The translations under genes were made by a program, and so were the position numbers. The notes under the pieces were generated by a model. It was not told where the DNA came from and ran no database searches. It worked only from the letters and a program-made list of their open reading frames with translations. From NCBI GenBank assembly GCA_022969215.1, contig JALJPA010000023.1, positions 1 to 34,020 of the forward strand: a DNA stretch of 34,020 bases, written 5' to 3'. This document shows, one piece after another, positions 16,801 through 24,851 of the stretch (its first letter is position 1; each line of letters starts with the position of its first letter). The stretch is from Colwellia sp. (GTDB lineage Bacteria > Pseudomonadota > Gammaproteobacteria > Enterobacterales > Alteromonadaceae).

Positions 16801-16998
16801 ATTGATTCTGAGTCAATAGAAACCCTGATTGCTGGTGGCATTGCCTTTGCGACACCTGAACTCGATGAAAATATTGATAAAGAATCTACATCCTTACCAG
16901 CCAGCTTTATTTTGCATCAAGATGTCGATAATGACTGGTTAGAATGGCAACCTAAAATTGCCATTAACCAACAAAACGCTGCAGTTTACTCAAAGTAG
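13882..16998 (+). CDS. LetB-type MCE lipid-transport protein with eight MCE domains
   Basis: This 1038-residue protein is anchored by one N-terminal transmembrane helix (~29-49) and is otherwise periplasmic. I count eight MCE repeats of roughly 100 residues, starting near residues 55, 171, 292, 408, 535, 647, 778 and 892. Odd repeats end in a GSYI/GTYI/GAFI type strand and even ones in GGIAF-like strands. In LetB (YebT) of E. coli seven MCE rings stack into a hollow tube spanning the periplasm; PqiB has three. Length per repeat here matches LetB, so this would be a tube longer by one ring. It partners with the two LetA-like halves upstream. There is no PqiC-type lipoprotein gene next to it. 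Confidence 0.9.
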   Translation: MTNNKDTAASEHNQKIDKNHAEIVPRQGISIIWFVPFIALIFGLWLTVKVVSEQGTLITIEFDNGSGIVPNKTEVRFKGLITGLVKKVVPSADLQRVIAEVEISKNFANYLTKNTRFWLVSADISLQGVSGLETLISGSYITILPDISNDADSEDHFIALTEAPTLDMSTPGLHLTLHTDVLGSISENSPISFKQIPIGYVTGYHYIESSKKIAINIFIEPEFAHLVKENSLFYNTSGIQVTASLSGGVKINTDSLASIMAGGIAVDTLSYQKDLAPAHNGQEFPLHADFQSAEMGHEVELTLDWNSGIDHNAAILYQGLTIGVIESFSKIDPVSRKITATAKVNPRVVPYLTEQSQFYIVAPQISLTGLSNAKTLLTGSYISIRPSLAGKPRNKFKVFSNKPPYKYSEPGLHLMLTSSDRSSLQVGSNLYYKQQVVGNVQAIETTAPERHLIHIHVQPEFSHYVNHSSRFYNNSGVKISASLLGVDIQAQSLQSILTGGIAFSNQKSSQSNNQDTQKKLVKNGDSFSLYANNKLAEQNVSFTLNIAANEQVNTNTRVLYRGVEIGAIHQVHIQGEYQQLQLGLLAKYQYILKANTQFYLVKPSLSLSGASDTEALFGGTYITFNLGQGDVQTQFNLFNKPPVKLASAPGLQLTLITEHASVATPGSAVSYRGITIGQVDNVSLDKTDDNIKVNITIDEEHRDLLQSTSRFYNAGGISISGGISDFVVKTESLDAILRGGISFYTPDTALTSSLTTKAPVEELSTFTLFKHEEHAKDAGQAISIQFNDISGLKVNTKVVYQEQAVGVVERLIFSKNKVGVTTLVLLNDLGSQYARQGTKFWKIEPQIGLVGSKNVAALLDGAFIGLLPSHSAETKQQYEFQALELAPTVEQLAYGLNVKLTAPRLGSVRIGNPILYRQIKVGKVIGIDLSPTADQVNIFINIAKRYAPLVNGQSQFWNTSGIKIEAGIFSGVNIDSESIETLIAGGIAFATPELDENIDKESTSLPASFILHQDVDNDWLEWQPKIAINQQNAAVYSK

Positions 16999-17107
16999 AG
17001 TAAAAACATTAATTAATTGCTTACATTTTAATTATCGACAACAGTTTAATTTGGCGACTTTCTCATTTATCTTGGCTCATTCACTTTATAAGCGAACGCA
17101 ATAATAA

Positions 17108-18148
17108 ATGAGTAATCGCCTCAAAGCATTATTAGCTAATTGGTTTACCGAAAAAGACTCCTGCCAATGGGTACTTGCCAGCATCATTGAAACCCAACGT
17201 TCCTCTTACCGTAAAGCGGGCGCTATGATGTTCATTAATAGCCAAGGCAAAAGTTATGGTCTATTAAGCGGTGGCTGCCTAGAAGCAGATTTAATGCGAC
17301 AAGCGCAAAAGTGTTGGCATAAAAATACTAATATTATTGTCTGTTACGATATGCAAGATGATAGTGATATTGCCTGGCAACTAGGCATAGGTTGCGGCGG
17401 TTTAGTGAAGGTATTACTGCAACCGATTAACAGTGATAATAATTACTTAGAATTGGTCACTTTGAAAAGCCAACTAGATAACCGTAATGCTTGTTTTTAT
17501 CATATTGATACCGTTAACGCTCTAGGCTCTTGCCAAAGTAAAAACCAAGTATTATCAAAGCCTGTCAACGCCCTTGAGCCTCTAATTGCCATTAAACCAG
17601 CACCCGCTTTAGTTATTTTTGGTGGTGGTTTAGATGCACAACCACTGGTTAAAATGGCGAATACTTTAGGTTGGTATATTTGTTTAGTTGATAGCAGAAC
17701 CTCCTACGCTAGAGCTGCCTATTTTAAAGAAGCCGATGTCGTTATTAATCAAGATTATACTGAACTAGAACAGAGTCTAATGTTACCCAAAGCTGATGCC
17801 ATAGTGATAATGCATCACAACGTTTCCCTCGATGCTCGCGCCTTACAACTGATTAACAGCCAAGTTAATTTAGCCGAAGCTAGTTATTTGGGTCTATTGG
17901 GACCACAACACAGAACGGAACAAGTACTAGAACAAGCAGGGATGAATACAGCTGACTTACCTAATAAGTTAATGAATAAATTAGCCAACCCCATAGGTTT
18001 TGATCTTGGTGGTGAGCTGCCAGAATCTATTGCCCTCGCCATATTATCTCAGGCACATGCCGCAGTAGAGCAAGCATCCGGTCAATCTTTGGGTTACTTT
18101 CAAAGTCAGATAAGCAACATCACGAAAGTTGCTAACCATGCAAGTTAA
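17108..18148 (+). CDS. XdhC/CoxF-family molybdenum cofactor maturation protein
   Basis: This 346-residue cytoplasmic protein has the two-part XdhC layout. The N-terminal XdhC/CoxI domain (~10-85) includes RKAGAMMFI and LSGGCLEADL. The C-terminal Rossmann domain (~175-325) includes VIFGGGLDAQPLVKMA. XdhC proteins bind the molybdenum cofactor, help add the terminal sulfido ligand and insert the cofactor into xanthine-dehydrogenase-type enzymes. Its target enzyme is the molybdopterin subunit 1.3 kb downstream in the same operon. It overlaps the MocA-like gene by 11 bases. No strong ribosome site is seen before the ATG (ACGCAATAATAA). Confidence 0.9.
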   Translation: MSNRLKALLANWFTEKDSCQWVLASIIETQRSSYRKAGAMMFINSQGKSYGLLSGGCLEADLMRQAQKCWHKNTNIIVCYDMQDDSDIAWQLGIGCGGLVKVLLQPINSDNNYLELVTLKSQLDNRNACFYHIDTVNALGSCQSKNQVLSKPVNALEPLIAIKPAPALVIFGGGLDAQPLVKMANTLGWYICLVDSRTSYARAAYFKEADVVINQDYTELEQSLMLPKADAIVIMHHNVSLDARALQLINSQVNLAEASYLGLLGPQHRTEQVLEQAGMNTADLPNKLMNKLANPIGFDLGGELPESIALAILSQAHAAVEQASGQSLGYFQSQISNITKVANHAS

Positions 18149-18788
18149 TATAATTTTATTAGCGGCAGGAAAAGGCCAACGTTTTCAAGATTCAGCACCC
18201 AATCAAGTCGGTTGTGACGCTATTAAACAACTCGCTAACATTGATGGTAAACCGCTAATTGTTAGTAGTATTGATAAATTACAGCCTTTACTTGCGCATG
18301 ATGTCGTTAACATTTTGTATGTCACTTTAGGGGCAAATAAAAATGTTATTAAGACAAGGTTACCTGCTGAAATTTCGATCATTGCCAGTCAGCACTGGTC
18401 ACAAGGCATGGGGCATACCCTAGCGGAATCGGTGCAATCTATTAAAGCCCATAGTAGTCATGTATTGATTGCCCTAGCGGATCAAGCCTTAATCAGCACC
18501 GATCATTATCAAGCGTTACTCTGTGCTAGCAAAAAAAAGCCTAATAAAATAATCGCCACCCTGTGCGATGAGCAGTTAATGGCGCCCGCTATTTTCCCGG
18601 AAAAATACTTTCCACAATTGATAAAGCTGCAAGGTGATAAAGGTGCCGGACAACTATTAAAACAACATGCCTTACAAAAAGATGCAATCGGCTGTTCAAA
18701 AGCAAAATTAGATATTGATACCTTGGCTGATTTAGAGCAAGTCAGACAACAACTAAAGCACTCTCAACAAGAGAGTAACTTACACTAA
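18138..18788 (+). CDS. MocA-like nucleotidyltransferase (molybdenum cofactor cytidylyltransferase family)
   Basis: This 216-residue cytoplasmic enzyme belongs to the MobA-like NTP-transferase family. It probably attaches CMP to molybdopterin to make the cytosine dinucleotide form used by xanthine-dehydrogenase-like enzymes. The nucleotide-binding start IILLAAGKGQRF and the metal-binding ALADQALI are visible. The usual Arg-Met-Gly-x-x-Lys region is stretched by a short insertion (QDSAPNQVGCDAIKQL). The ATG at 18138 is preferred over the TTG at 18129 because it opens directly into the beta strand as in relatives. It is translationally coupled to the XdhC gene by overlap. Confidence 0.83.
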   Translation: MQVNIILLAAGKGQRFQDSAPNQVGCDAIKQLANIDGKPLIVSSIDKLQPLLAHDVVNILYVTLGANKNVIKTRLPAEISIIASQHWSQGMGHTLAESVQSIKAHSSHVLIALADQALISTDHYQALLCASKKKPNKIIATLCDEQLMAPAIFPEKYFPQLIKLQGDKGAGQLLKQHALQKDAIGCSKAKLDIDTLADLEQVRQQLKHSQQESNLH

Positions 18789-18823
18789 AACACACCTTCA
18801 CACTGTCAAAACCTGGAGCCAGT

Positions 18824-19450
18824 ATGATCAAAATAACCTTAAACAATAAGCCTGTTGAGCTTGATGTTGATCCACAAATGCCACTTCTTTATGCCCTGCG
18901 TGATGAGCTAAAACTCACAGGTACCAAATTTGGTTGCGGTGCAGGGCAATGCGGCGCTTGCACAGTACACGTTAATGGCCAAGCAATGCGTTCTTGTGTG
19001 ACACCCGTATCAGCTATTGCTGAGCAAGCTATCACCACCATTGAAGGTTTAGCAGATCATAACGGAAAATTAGGTGAAAGTGCCGTACAAGTTGCTTGGC
19101 GCGAATTCAAAGTGCCTCAGTGTGGTTACTGTCAAAGTGGCCAAATGATGAGTGCTGCTGCGTTATTACAAGCCATTCCTCAGCCAACCGATGAGCAGAT
19201 CATTGAACATATGCAGGGTAATATTTGTCGCTGTGGCACCTATAAACGCATTAAAGCGGCAATAAAGTCTGCGGCGACTCATTCATCAGCGAGTAGTTTA
19301 TCAGCCAGTCATTCAGCTACAGCTAACTCAGCTGATAGCACCTTACCTGTTAGCACTTCACCTTCAAACCTTTCATCTTCAAATAAGGGCGCTGTTGAAA
19401 TTTTTGATGCCCGCCAGCTTGCTAGTAAGAAGCAAGGAGCAGCATCATGA
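18824..19450 (+). CDS. 2Fe-2S subunit of a molybdenum hydroxylase (IorA-like)
   Basis: This 208-residue electron-transfer subunit carries two 2Fe-2S clusters. The plant-ferredoxin-like domain has CGAGQCGAC and a following RSC. The helical C-terminal domain has CGYCQSGQ and CRCGTYKRI. These match IorA of isoquinoline 1-oxidoreductase and relatives, which are about 150-155 residues. Here there is an extra tail of ~55 residues, rich in Ser, Ala and Thr (about residues 150-190) and ending in VEIFDARQLASKKQG. There is no signal peptide of its own, so it must be exported with the Tat-carrying large subunit. A ribosome site CTGGAG precedes the ATG. The stop overlaps the large-subunit start by four bases. 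Confidence 0.9.
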   Translation: MIKITLNNKPVELDVDPQMPLLYALRDELKLTGTKFGCGAGQCGACTVHVNGQAMRSCVTPVSAIAEQAITTIEGLADHNGKLGESAVQVAWREFKVPQCGYCQSGQMMSAAALLQAIPQPTDEQIIEHMQGNICRCGTYKRIKAAIKSAATHSSASSLSASHSATANSADSTLPVSTSPSNLSSSNKGAVEIFDARQLASKKQGAAS

Positions 19451-21699
19451 ACGCTATTGAAAATGTCAGTCGTCGTGGTTTCTTAAAAGTTGCTGGTATT
19501 TCAACGGGTGCTTTTGTTTTAGGTATCAGCTTGCCTGTTGCTACGGCACAAGCCAAGTCATCGACCGGCGCACTCCGCCATGAATTAAACTTCTTTGTCA
19601 GTATTGCCAGCGATTCTATGGTGACCTTAGTTTGTCATCGCAGTGAAATGGGACAAGGTATTCGCACCAGCGTTCCACAAATCATTGCCGAAGAGCTAGA
19701 AGCTGATTGGCATAAAGTAACGGTTGTACAAGCCAAAGCCGACGAAAAATACGGCTCACAAGGTACTGCTGGCTCAGCGTCTATTCGTAATCATTTCACC
19801 AGCATTCGTCAAATAGGTGCTGTTGCCCGGGATATGCTTGAGCAAGCGGCTGCTAATATTTGGCAAGTGCCTCGTAGCGCGGTTAAAGCACATAAACATT
19901 ATGTAGTGCATAGCGCTACCGGTGAAAAAATTAGCTTTGGTGAGCTTGCCAGTCACGCCGCCAAACTAACCCCGCCTGACAGAAAAACCATTAAATTAAA
20001 AGCGAATAGTGATTTTTCACTTATTGGTAAAGACGTCAAGTTAACCGACTTAGATGATATTGTTGCCGGTAAAGCGCAATACGCCCAAGATATTCAACTG
20101 CCTGATATGCTTATCGCGACTATCGTCAGGCCACCCGTCGTTGGCGGCAAGGTCATCTCATTTGATGCCAGTGCAGCCTTGAAAATTAAAGGTGTGGTCG
20201 ATGTTATCGCCCTTAAGCCACGCAGCATTCCTGTTGCTATTAATCCGTTAGGTGGTGTCGCAGTATTAGCCAACAATACTTGGGCCGCGATTGAAGGCCG
20301 TAAAAAACTAAAAATCAAATGGCAACTAGGTGACAAACAAAACCATAACAGCAATGAGTTTAGTAAACAGTTAGTCAAACAAGTGAATCAACAAGGTGAA
20401 ACAGTTGCGAGTAAAGGCGATGTTTATAACCATCAATATAATGAAAATAATACCATAGCAGCAACCTACACTGTGCCTTACATTCACCATGCACCAATGG
20501 AAACACCTGCGGCTACCGCTGTTATTAACGGTAAAAAGTGTACAATTTGGGCCGGCACTCAAAACCCGCAGTGGGCTAAGGGTACTGTTGCCCGTGAGTT
20601 AGGATTAGACAAAGACGAACAAGACAATATTGAGCTTAATGTCACACTAATGGGCGGCGCCTTTGGTCGTAAGTCCAAAGCCGATTTTATTGTTGAAGCG
20701 GTTGAGCTAGCTAAGGCGAGCAAGCGTCCGGTAAAAGTCATTTGGAGTCGAGAAGATGATATTCAACATGGCTATTACCATTCAATTTCAGCCAATTACT
20801 GCAAAGCAGAATTAACTGCTAATGGCAGTGCCGATCATTGGATAAGTCGTAATGCTTACCCACCTATTGGCTGGTTATGGAATGCCGAAGCTAAAGTTCC
20901 CAGTGATAGTCAATTAGCGCTGGGCTTTGGCGATATTCCTTTTGCTTTAAATAACTTAAGCATTGAAAAACATGCGGTCGACTCGTTTGTTAGACCTGGC
21001 TGGGTTCGTTCTGTCGCCTGTATCAATAATGGTTTTGCCTTGGGCTCTTTTGTCGATGAACTCGCGGTAAAGGCAAAACTGCCCACCAGACAAATGTGGC
21101 TCAATTTACTCGGTGCAGATCGCCATGTTGATCCAAATGATAATGGCTTCAACTACTCTAATTATAATTTAGACTTAACTGCCCACCCTATTGATACCAA
21201 ACGTATGAAAGACCTAATCAACCTAATTAGTGATAAGGCGAAAGTTGAACAAAAACTGCCTAAAAATCAAGGTTGGGGCATCAGCTTTTTACGTAGCTTT
21301 GGCTCTTTTGTTGCCGCGGCAACTAAGGTGGAAGTCGTTAACAATAAAGTCACCGTACTTGAAATGCATACCGCGGTAGATTGCGGCATTGTGATTACCC
21401 CTGATAGGGTTAAAGCGCAAATGGAAGGTGCTATGGTATTTGGTTTATCCATTGCTTTGATGGGTGAGATATCAGTAAAAGATGGCCAGGTACAGCAAAG
21501 TAACTTTCATGATTACCCGGTAGCACGTATTGGCCAAGTACCTGAAATGCATGTTCATATTGTTGAGTCTGACGCTCCTCCGGGTGGCATTGGTGAGCCC
21601 GGTGTACCACCGGTAGCACCGAGTATTACCAATGCTATTTATCACGCCAGCAAAACACGTATTCGTGATTTACCTGTAAGCAAGGTATTTACCGTTTAG
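19447..21699 (+). CDS. Molybdopterin subunit of a periplasmic aldehyde/N-heterocycle oxidoreductase (IorB-like)
   Basis: This 750-residue catalytic subunit belongs to the xanthine dehydrogenase family, isoquinoline 1-oxidoreductase beta branch. It hydroxylates an aldehyde or N-heterocycle with water at a molybdenum centre. A Tat signal (SRRGFLKVAG, ~residues 8-36, cleaved after TAQA) directs export. Cofactor-binding segments include GQGIRTSVPQI, GGAFGRKSKADF, GWVRSVACINNGF and the C-terminal GIGEPGVPPVAP, whose Glu is the family's catalytic base. The two-copy layout of the domain (about 215-320 and 330-745) fits IorB. The AAGGAG ribosome site is strong. The substrate cannot be read from sequence. 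No cytochrome c gene lies in the operon, so the electron acceptor is open. Confidence 0.92.
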   Translation: MNAIENVSRRGFLKVAGISTGAFVLGISLPVATAQAKSSTGALRHELNFFVSIASDSMVTLVCHRSEMGQGIRTSVPQIIAEELEADWHKVTVVQAKADEKYGSQGTAGSASIRNHFTSIRQIGAVARDMLEQAAANIWQVPRSAVKAHKHYVVHSATGEKISFGELASHAAKLTPPDRKTIKLKANSDFSLIGKDVKLTDLDDIVAGKAQYAQDIQLPDMLIATIVRPPVVGGKVISFDASAALKIKGVVDVIALKPRSIPVAINPLGGVAVLANNTWAAIEGRKKLKIKWQLGDKQNHNSNEFSKQLVKQVNQQGETVASKGDVYNHQYNENNTIAATYTVPYIHHAPMETPAATAVINGKKCTIWAGTQNPQWAKGTVARELGLDKDEQDNIELNVTLMGGAFGRKSKADFIVEAVELAKASKRPVKVIWSREDDIQHGYYHSISANYCKAELTANGSADHWISRNAYPPIGWLWNAEAKVPSDSQLALGFGDIPFALNNLSIEKHAVDSFVRPGWVRSVACINNGFALGSFVDELAVKAKLPTRQMWLNLLGADRHVDPNDNGFNYSNYNLDLTAHPIDTKRMKDLINLISDKAKVEQKLPKNQGWGISFLRSFGSFVAAATKVEVVNNKVTVLEMHTAVDCGIVITPDRVKAQMEGAMVFGLSIALMGEISVKDGQVQQSNFHDYPVARIGQVPEMHVHIVESDAPPGGIGEPGVPPVAPSITNAIYHASKTRIRDLPVSKVFTV

Positions 21700-21891
21700 A
21701 GCAATAATAAAGTGATGCTGCCAACTTATCATTTAGGGCAGCTATCAATTCAAAGCAGCTAAATGGAGTAACTGTATAATGTATATTTAAACCCTTATTC
21801 TAAATGATAACTATTAAGATTATTGGTTATTTTGATTTGTGCTACCTTTAGTGTATTCAAGGTTGAATAATTTAAAATACGGAGATTCTTT

Positions 21892-23724
21892 ATGCCTTCC
21901 CAAACCCTATCACTTAGACGAAAACTACTCATCCTATTAGCCGCGGTTATTTTTGCATTGTTACTACTGCTAACTACAACAAGTTATTTTAATAACCAAA
22001 TAGGCCAGCTTAAAAAGCTAAAACACGATGTTCAACAATTAAAAATATATTCACTGCAATTACGCCGTAATGAAAAAGATTTTATGCTTCGGAAAAAGTT
22101 GAAATATCTAGAAAAATTCAACAAAAATAATTTATTACTTGTTACCCTTTTAAAAGATATTGAGCAACAAAATACAAACATACATGCTGATATTCAATTA
22201 ACTCAATTAACAAACTTATTTTCGAGGTATAAAAGCACATTCAGCCAACTAACTGAACTAATGGTAATTAAGGGCCTAGACAAAAACTCAGGACAATATG
22301 CCCAACTACGTAGTGCTACCCATGAATTAGAAAAAGCTTTCGCATCTCAAAGTGATTTAGCAAGCCAAGTAATTTTACTGACTATGCGTCGGCATGAAAA
22401 AGATTACATGCTTAGAAATAATGAAGAATATCTCACTAAACTTGCCATCAGCATAACTGAATTAAAATCCCGCTTTCCCAATAACCTAAACATAACCAGT
22501 TTAATTAATAATTATCAAAATTCAATAAACTCCTATGCCGATATTAACCGTGAAATTGGTTTATCACCTACTCAAGGCCTTATCGGCGATATGCGCGCAG
22601 CAATACATAATGCAGAATCCTTATTACAAGTATCCATCACTGATGCAACTGCATTCATAGAAAAAGAAGAGACCTTCGCCACGACTATATCTTTTAGCTT
22701 ATTTATTATTATTTCAATTGCATTATCTGTCTTCATTTTTAAGTTAATAAACATTGTTATTTTGCCTATTAGAAATGCCGTCGCAAGCATTGAAAATCTA
22801 GTTAAAAGTAGGGATTTCTCCTTACAAATTCCGAAAGAAACAGATGATGAATTTGGCGAGGTAGTCGACGCCGTTAACCGTTTTATTAGATTTACCGATA
22901 AAATGAACAAAGCCGTTGAAGACTTACAAACGGTCAGTGTGCAAGTCGAACAAAATGCTCAACTTACCGAGGCTAACCTTATTGAACAATCGGCTCAATG
23001 TGAGCAGGTATCTGCTGCGACCATAGAGCTAGAAGCAAGTGCTCTGGAAGTGGCACAAAATATTCAGCTAACTACCGACACAGCACAAGAAATAGCAAAA
23101 CATGTAACGCTCAATAAAACTCAACTTGATAAGTTAGCTTCATCATTATCTGGTAATGCCGATGAGCTGGTAAATTCTTCAGCGGATATCAGTTTGCTAG
23201 AAAAAAAATGCCAATCAATCGGGAATTTTATTAATGAAATTAGAAGTATTGCCGAGCAAACAAATTTATTAGCACTTAATGCCGCGATTGAAGCGGCACG
23301 TGCTGGAGAACAAGGCAGGGGTTTTTCAGTTGTCGCTGACGAAGTAAGGACCCTCGCCGACAGAACCCAACTATCAACAAGTCGAATAACTGAAATTATT
23401 AATGAACTGCAATTACTTACTAAGCATGCCGTCACCAATGTTGAAAAGTGCAAAGATAGCAGCCTTGCCAACCTTACTAATATTGAGACTTCATGTATTA
23501 CACTCTCTGATGTGATGAGTTATGTAGAAACCATAAATCAAATGACGGAAACTATTTCAGGATCGACACAGGAACAAACAGCCGCTATTCACGAAATAGC
23601 CATGAGCATCACCTATATTAAAGACAAAAATACTGATTTATTAGGTCAAGCAAAATCGAGTGTCTCTAATTGCTCATTAGCCAATGAAAAGACCTATAAA
23701 TTACTATCACACAAGCTAAGTTAA
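21892..23724 (+). CDS. Methyl-accepting chemotaxis protein with HBM sensor domain
   Basis: This 610-residue chemoreceptor has a first transmembrane helix (~12-30) and a periplasmic helical-bimodular (HBM) sensor (~35-260). The sensor is recognised by the paired NEKDFMLR (~residue 58) and HEKDYMLR (~168) motifs at the two module starts. A second transmembrane helix (~262-285), a HAMP domain (~288-340) and a signalling domain follow. The kinase-contact tip has [21 protein letters not shown] (about residues 450-470). HBM receptors sense organic acids such as TCA-cycle intermediates in Pseudomonas, but the ligand here is unknown. There is no C-terminal CheR-binding pentapeptide. A CGGAG ribosome site precedes the ATG. 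It probably has its own promoter, being 192 bases from the previous gene. Confidence 0.92.
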   Translation: MPSQTLSLRRKLLILLAAVIFALLLLLTTTSYFNNQIGQLKKLKHDVQQLKIYSLQLRRNEKDFMLRKKLKYLEKFNKNNLLLVTLLKDIEQQNTNIHADIQLTQLTNLFSRYKSTFSQLTELMVIKGLDKNSGQYAQLRSATHELEKAFASQSDLASQVILLTMRRHEKDYMLRNNEEYLTKLAISITELKSRFPNNLNITSLINNYQNSINSYADINREIGLSPTQGLIGDMRAAIHNAESLLQVSITDATAFIEKEETFATTISFSLFIIISIALSVFIFKLINIVILPIRNAVASIENLVKSRDFSLQIPKETDDEFGEVVDAVNRFIRFTDKMNKAVEDLQTVSVQVEQNAQLTEANLIEQSAQCEQVSAATIELEASALEVAQNIQLTTDTAQEIAKHVTLNKTQLDKLASSLSGNADELVNSSADISLLEKKCQSIGNFINEIRSIAEQTNLLALNAAIEAARAGEQGRGFSVVADEVRTLADRTQLSTSRITEIINELQLLTKHAVTNVEKCKDSSLANLTNIETSCITLSDVMSYVETINQMTETISGSTQEQTAAIHEIAMSITYIKDKNTDLLGQAKSSVSNCSLANEKTYKLLSHKLS

Positions 23725-23731
23725 AACACTG

Positions 23732-23771
23732 ATAAGCAACGATTAAACTATACGGAATAATCGTTGCTTAT
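23732..23771. terminator. Long perfect hairpin between convergent genes
   Basis: A 14-bp perfect inverted repeat (23732-23745 and 23758-23771) has a 12-base loop. There is no clear T-run on either side, but the position, eight bases after one stop and six before the other, suggests it ends or protects both mRNAs. Confidence 0.65.
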
Positions 23772-23776
23772 TACCA

Positions 23777-24514
23777 CTAACGGGGCAATTTAAACAAACG
23801 TCTTTCTAAAACAAAACCCATAATCCCACTAGCCAATAACAATACCCCTAATACTTGCAACCAAGCGTTGATAGCTCTTGGCTCTACTATTGGTAAACCA
23901 TGTTTTGACTTAGTAAATAAACGTCGACCACCGGCAACCGATTCTTCAAAATAATAGCCTTTGTTTGTCGGTATTAGTTTGACTAAGACATCACTACGCT
24001 GCGCCATAACTATCCTTTTTTTCATAAGCATTTCACGGTGTTTTTTTGAGTCAGAGCTATCAATAAGATCGCGCCATTTCCAAAATACATCACTTGGCTC
24101 TCCTGCTAACACCACACCATCGGAGCGATACTCATAATAATTTTCATTAAAAACTTGTTTGCTGTAGCCAATATAAAACAGGGTAACGGCAATCACGATT
24201 AGCGCACTTGCGAGGTAAAGAAAATTACGTTGCAACTTTAGTTGCTTAACACTTGCTTGCTGATATAGCTGTTCGATATCACTGATCACCAGTAAATTAT
24301 TCTTTATATAGTTTTTATCTAATGGTTCGAGTAACTGAGCAACGGATAACGAAAAGGCCCTGAGTAACTTTCTAAAGACTTCATTAGAAGGCAGTGATTT
24401 ATCATTTTCTAATTTTGATAAGTAAGATTGCTCAATACCGGCTAGTTCGGCTAATTCAGGCTGACTTAGCGTTCTTTCTGCCCGAAGTTTTTTTAACTGT
24501 TCACCTAATGTCAT
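23777..24514 (-). CDS. Membrane-anchored XRE-family transcriptional regulator
   Basis: This 245-residue protein has an N-terminal Cro/CI-type helix-turn-helix (~5-60, with LSQPELAELAGIEQSYLSKLENDKSLPS). A linker follows, then a transmembrane helix (~96-118), a ~100-residue presumed periplasmic domain without a recognised family, and a second helix (~221-240) near the C-terminus. The fusion of an XRE domain to membrane helices suggests a one-component sensor that reads an envelope signal and acts on DNA directly. The ATG at 24514, preceded by GGAAAT, is preferred over the ATG at 24526, which has no ribosome site. It is divergent from the ABC operon and its likely target is that region. Repeats of TTAGTAAC upstream may be its operator. 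Confidence 0.82.
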   Translation of the reverse strand: MTLGEQLKKLRAERTLSQPELAELAGIEQSYLSKLENDKSLPSNEVFRKLLRAFSLSVAQLLEPLDKNYIKNNLLVISDIEQLYQQASVKQLKLQRNFLYLASALIVIAVTLFYIGYSKQVFNENYYEYRSDGVVLAGEPSDVFWKWRDLIDSSDSKKHREMLMKKRIVMAQRSDVLVKLIPTNKGYYFEESVAGGRRLFTKSKHGLPIVEPRAINAWLQVLGVLLLASGIMGFVLERRLFKLPR

Positions 24515-24587
24515 GATAATTTCCATTTTTAAAATTGATACTTAATAAGTAAAGCGCCGGCTGCTGGTTACTTTGTTTTACTACCAG

Positions 24588-24619
24588 TTAGTAACAACTG
24601 TAAATTTTTAATTAGTAAC
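24588..24619. promoter_or_regulatory. Repeated TTAGTAAC, possible XRE operator
   Basis: Two direct copies of TTAGTAAC lie 24 bases apart, with an inverted GTTACT at 24567. They are 55-105 bases upstream of the XRE start, where an autoregulatory site would sit. Confidence 0.35.
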
Positions 24620-24785
24620 TGCCTAGTAGCTAAGGCTATTCTTGGTTATTCCTAAAGAAATAACTAGCTGAATATTAGTGAATATTGTTATATCGATAAG
24701 AATATCAATACTAGCCATAGAGTAATGTATAAACATCTTTCACTAATGAGGGTGATAAATATACTCTGGCCGTTTTTAAATAATA

Positions 24786-24803
24786 TTTCACATTGATTTC
24801 ACA
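24786..24803 (+). promoter_or_regulatory. Direct-repeat operator (TTTCACA-N4-TTTCACA) upstream of ABC operon
   Basis: Two exact TTTCACA copies (24786-24792 and 24797-24803) have an 11-base period. This is the layout bound head-to-tail by OmpR-family regulators. The identical arrangement occurs at 28108-28125. Confidence 0.6.
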
Positions 24804-24851
24804 CCGACCCTTTTACCCTTGTTGTCACTAATGCAATTAAGGCAACAAATC

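Larger units (their letters stand above)
24515..24851. other. Divergent regulatory region (337 bases)
   Basis: This lies between the XRE regulator and the ABC operon. It holds TTAGTAAC twice (24588-24595 and 24612-24619) and the reverse-oriented GTTACT (24567-24572) on the XRE side, and the TTTCACA direct repeat on the ABC side. The 100 bases between them are AT-rich, with no further structure that I can support. Confidence 0.6.

Noticed and set aside
18129-18137. TTG start for the MocA-like gene
   Set aside because: Three codons upstream of an ATG, with no ribosome site of its own; the ATG starts right at the conserved first strand.
23732-23771. Perfect inverted repeat as attachment site or IS end
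   Set aside because: It lies between convergent stop codons with no transposase, target duplication or integrase nearby; a terminator role is simpler.
24819-24851. Upstream TTG and ATG starts for the ABC ATPase
   Set aside because: They lie within or next to the promoter implied by the TTTCACA operator and lack a ribosome site, whereas ATG 24852 has TAAGG at good distance.
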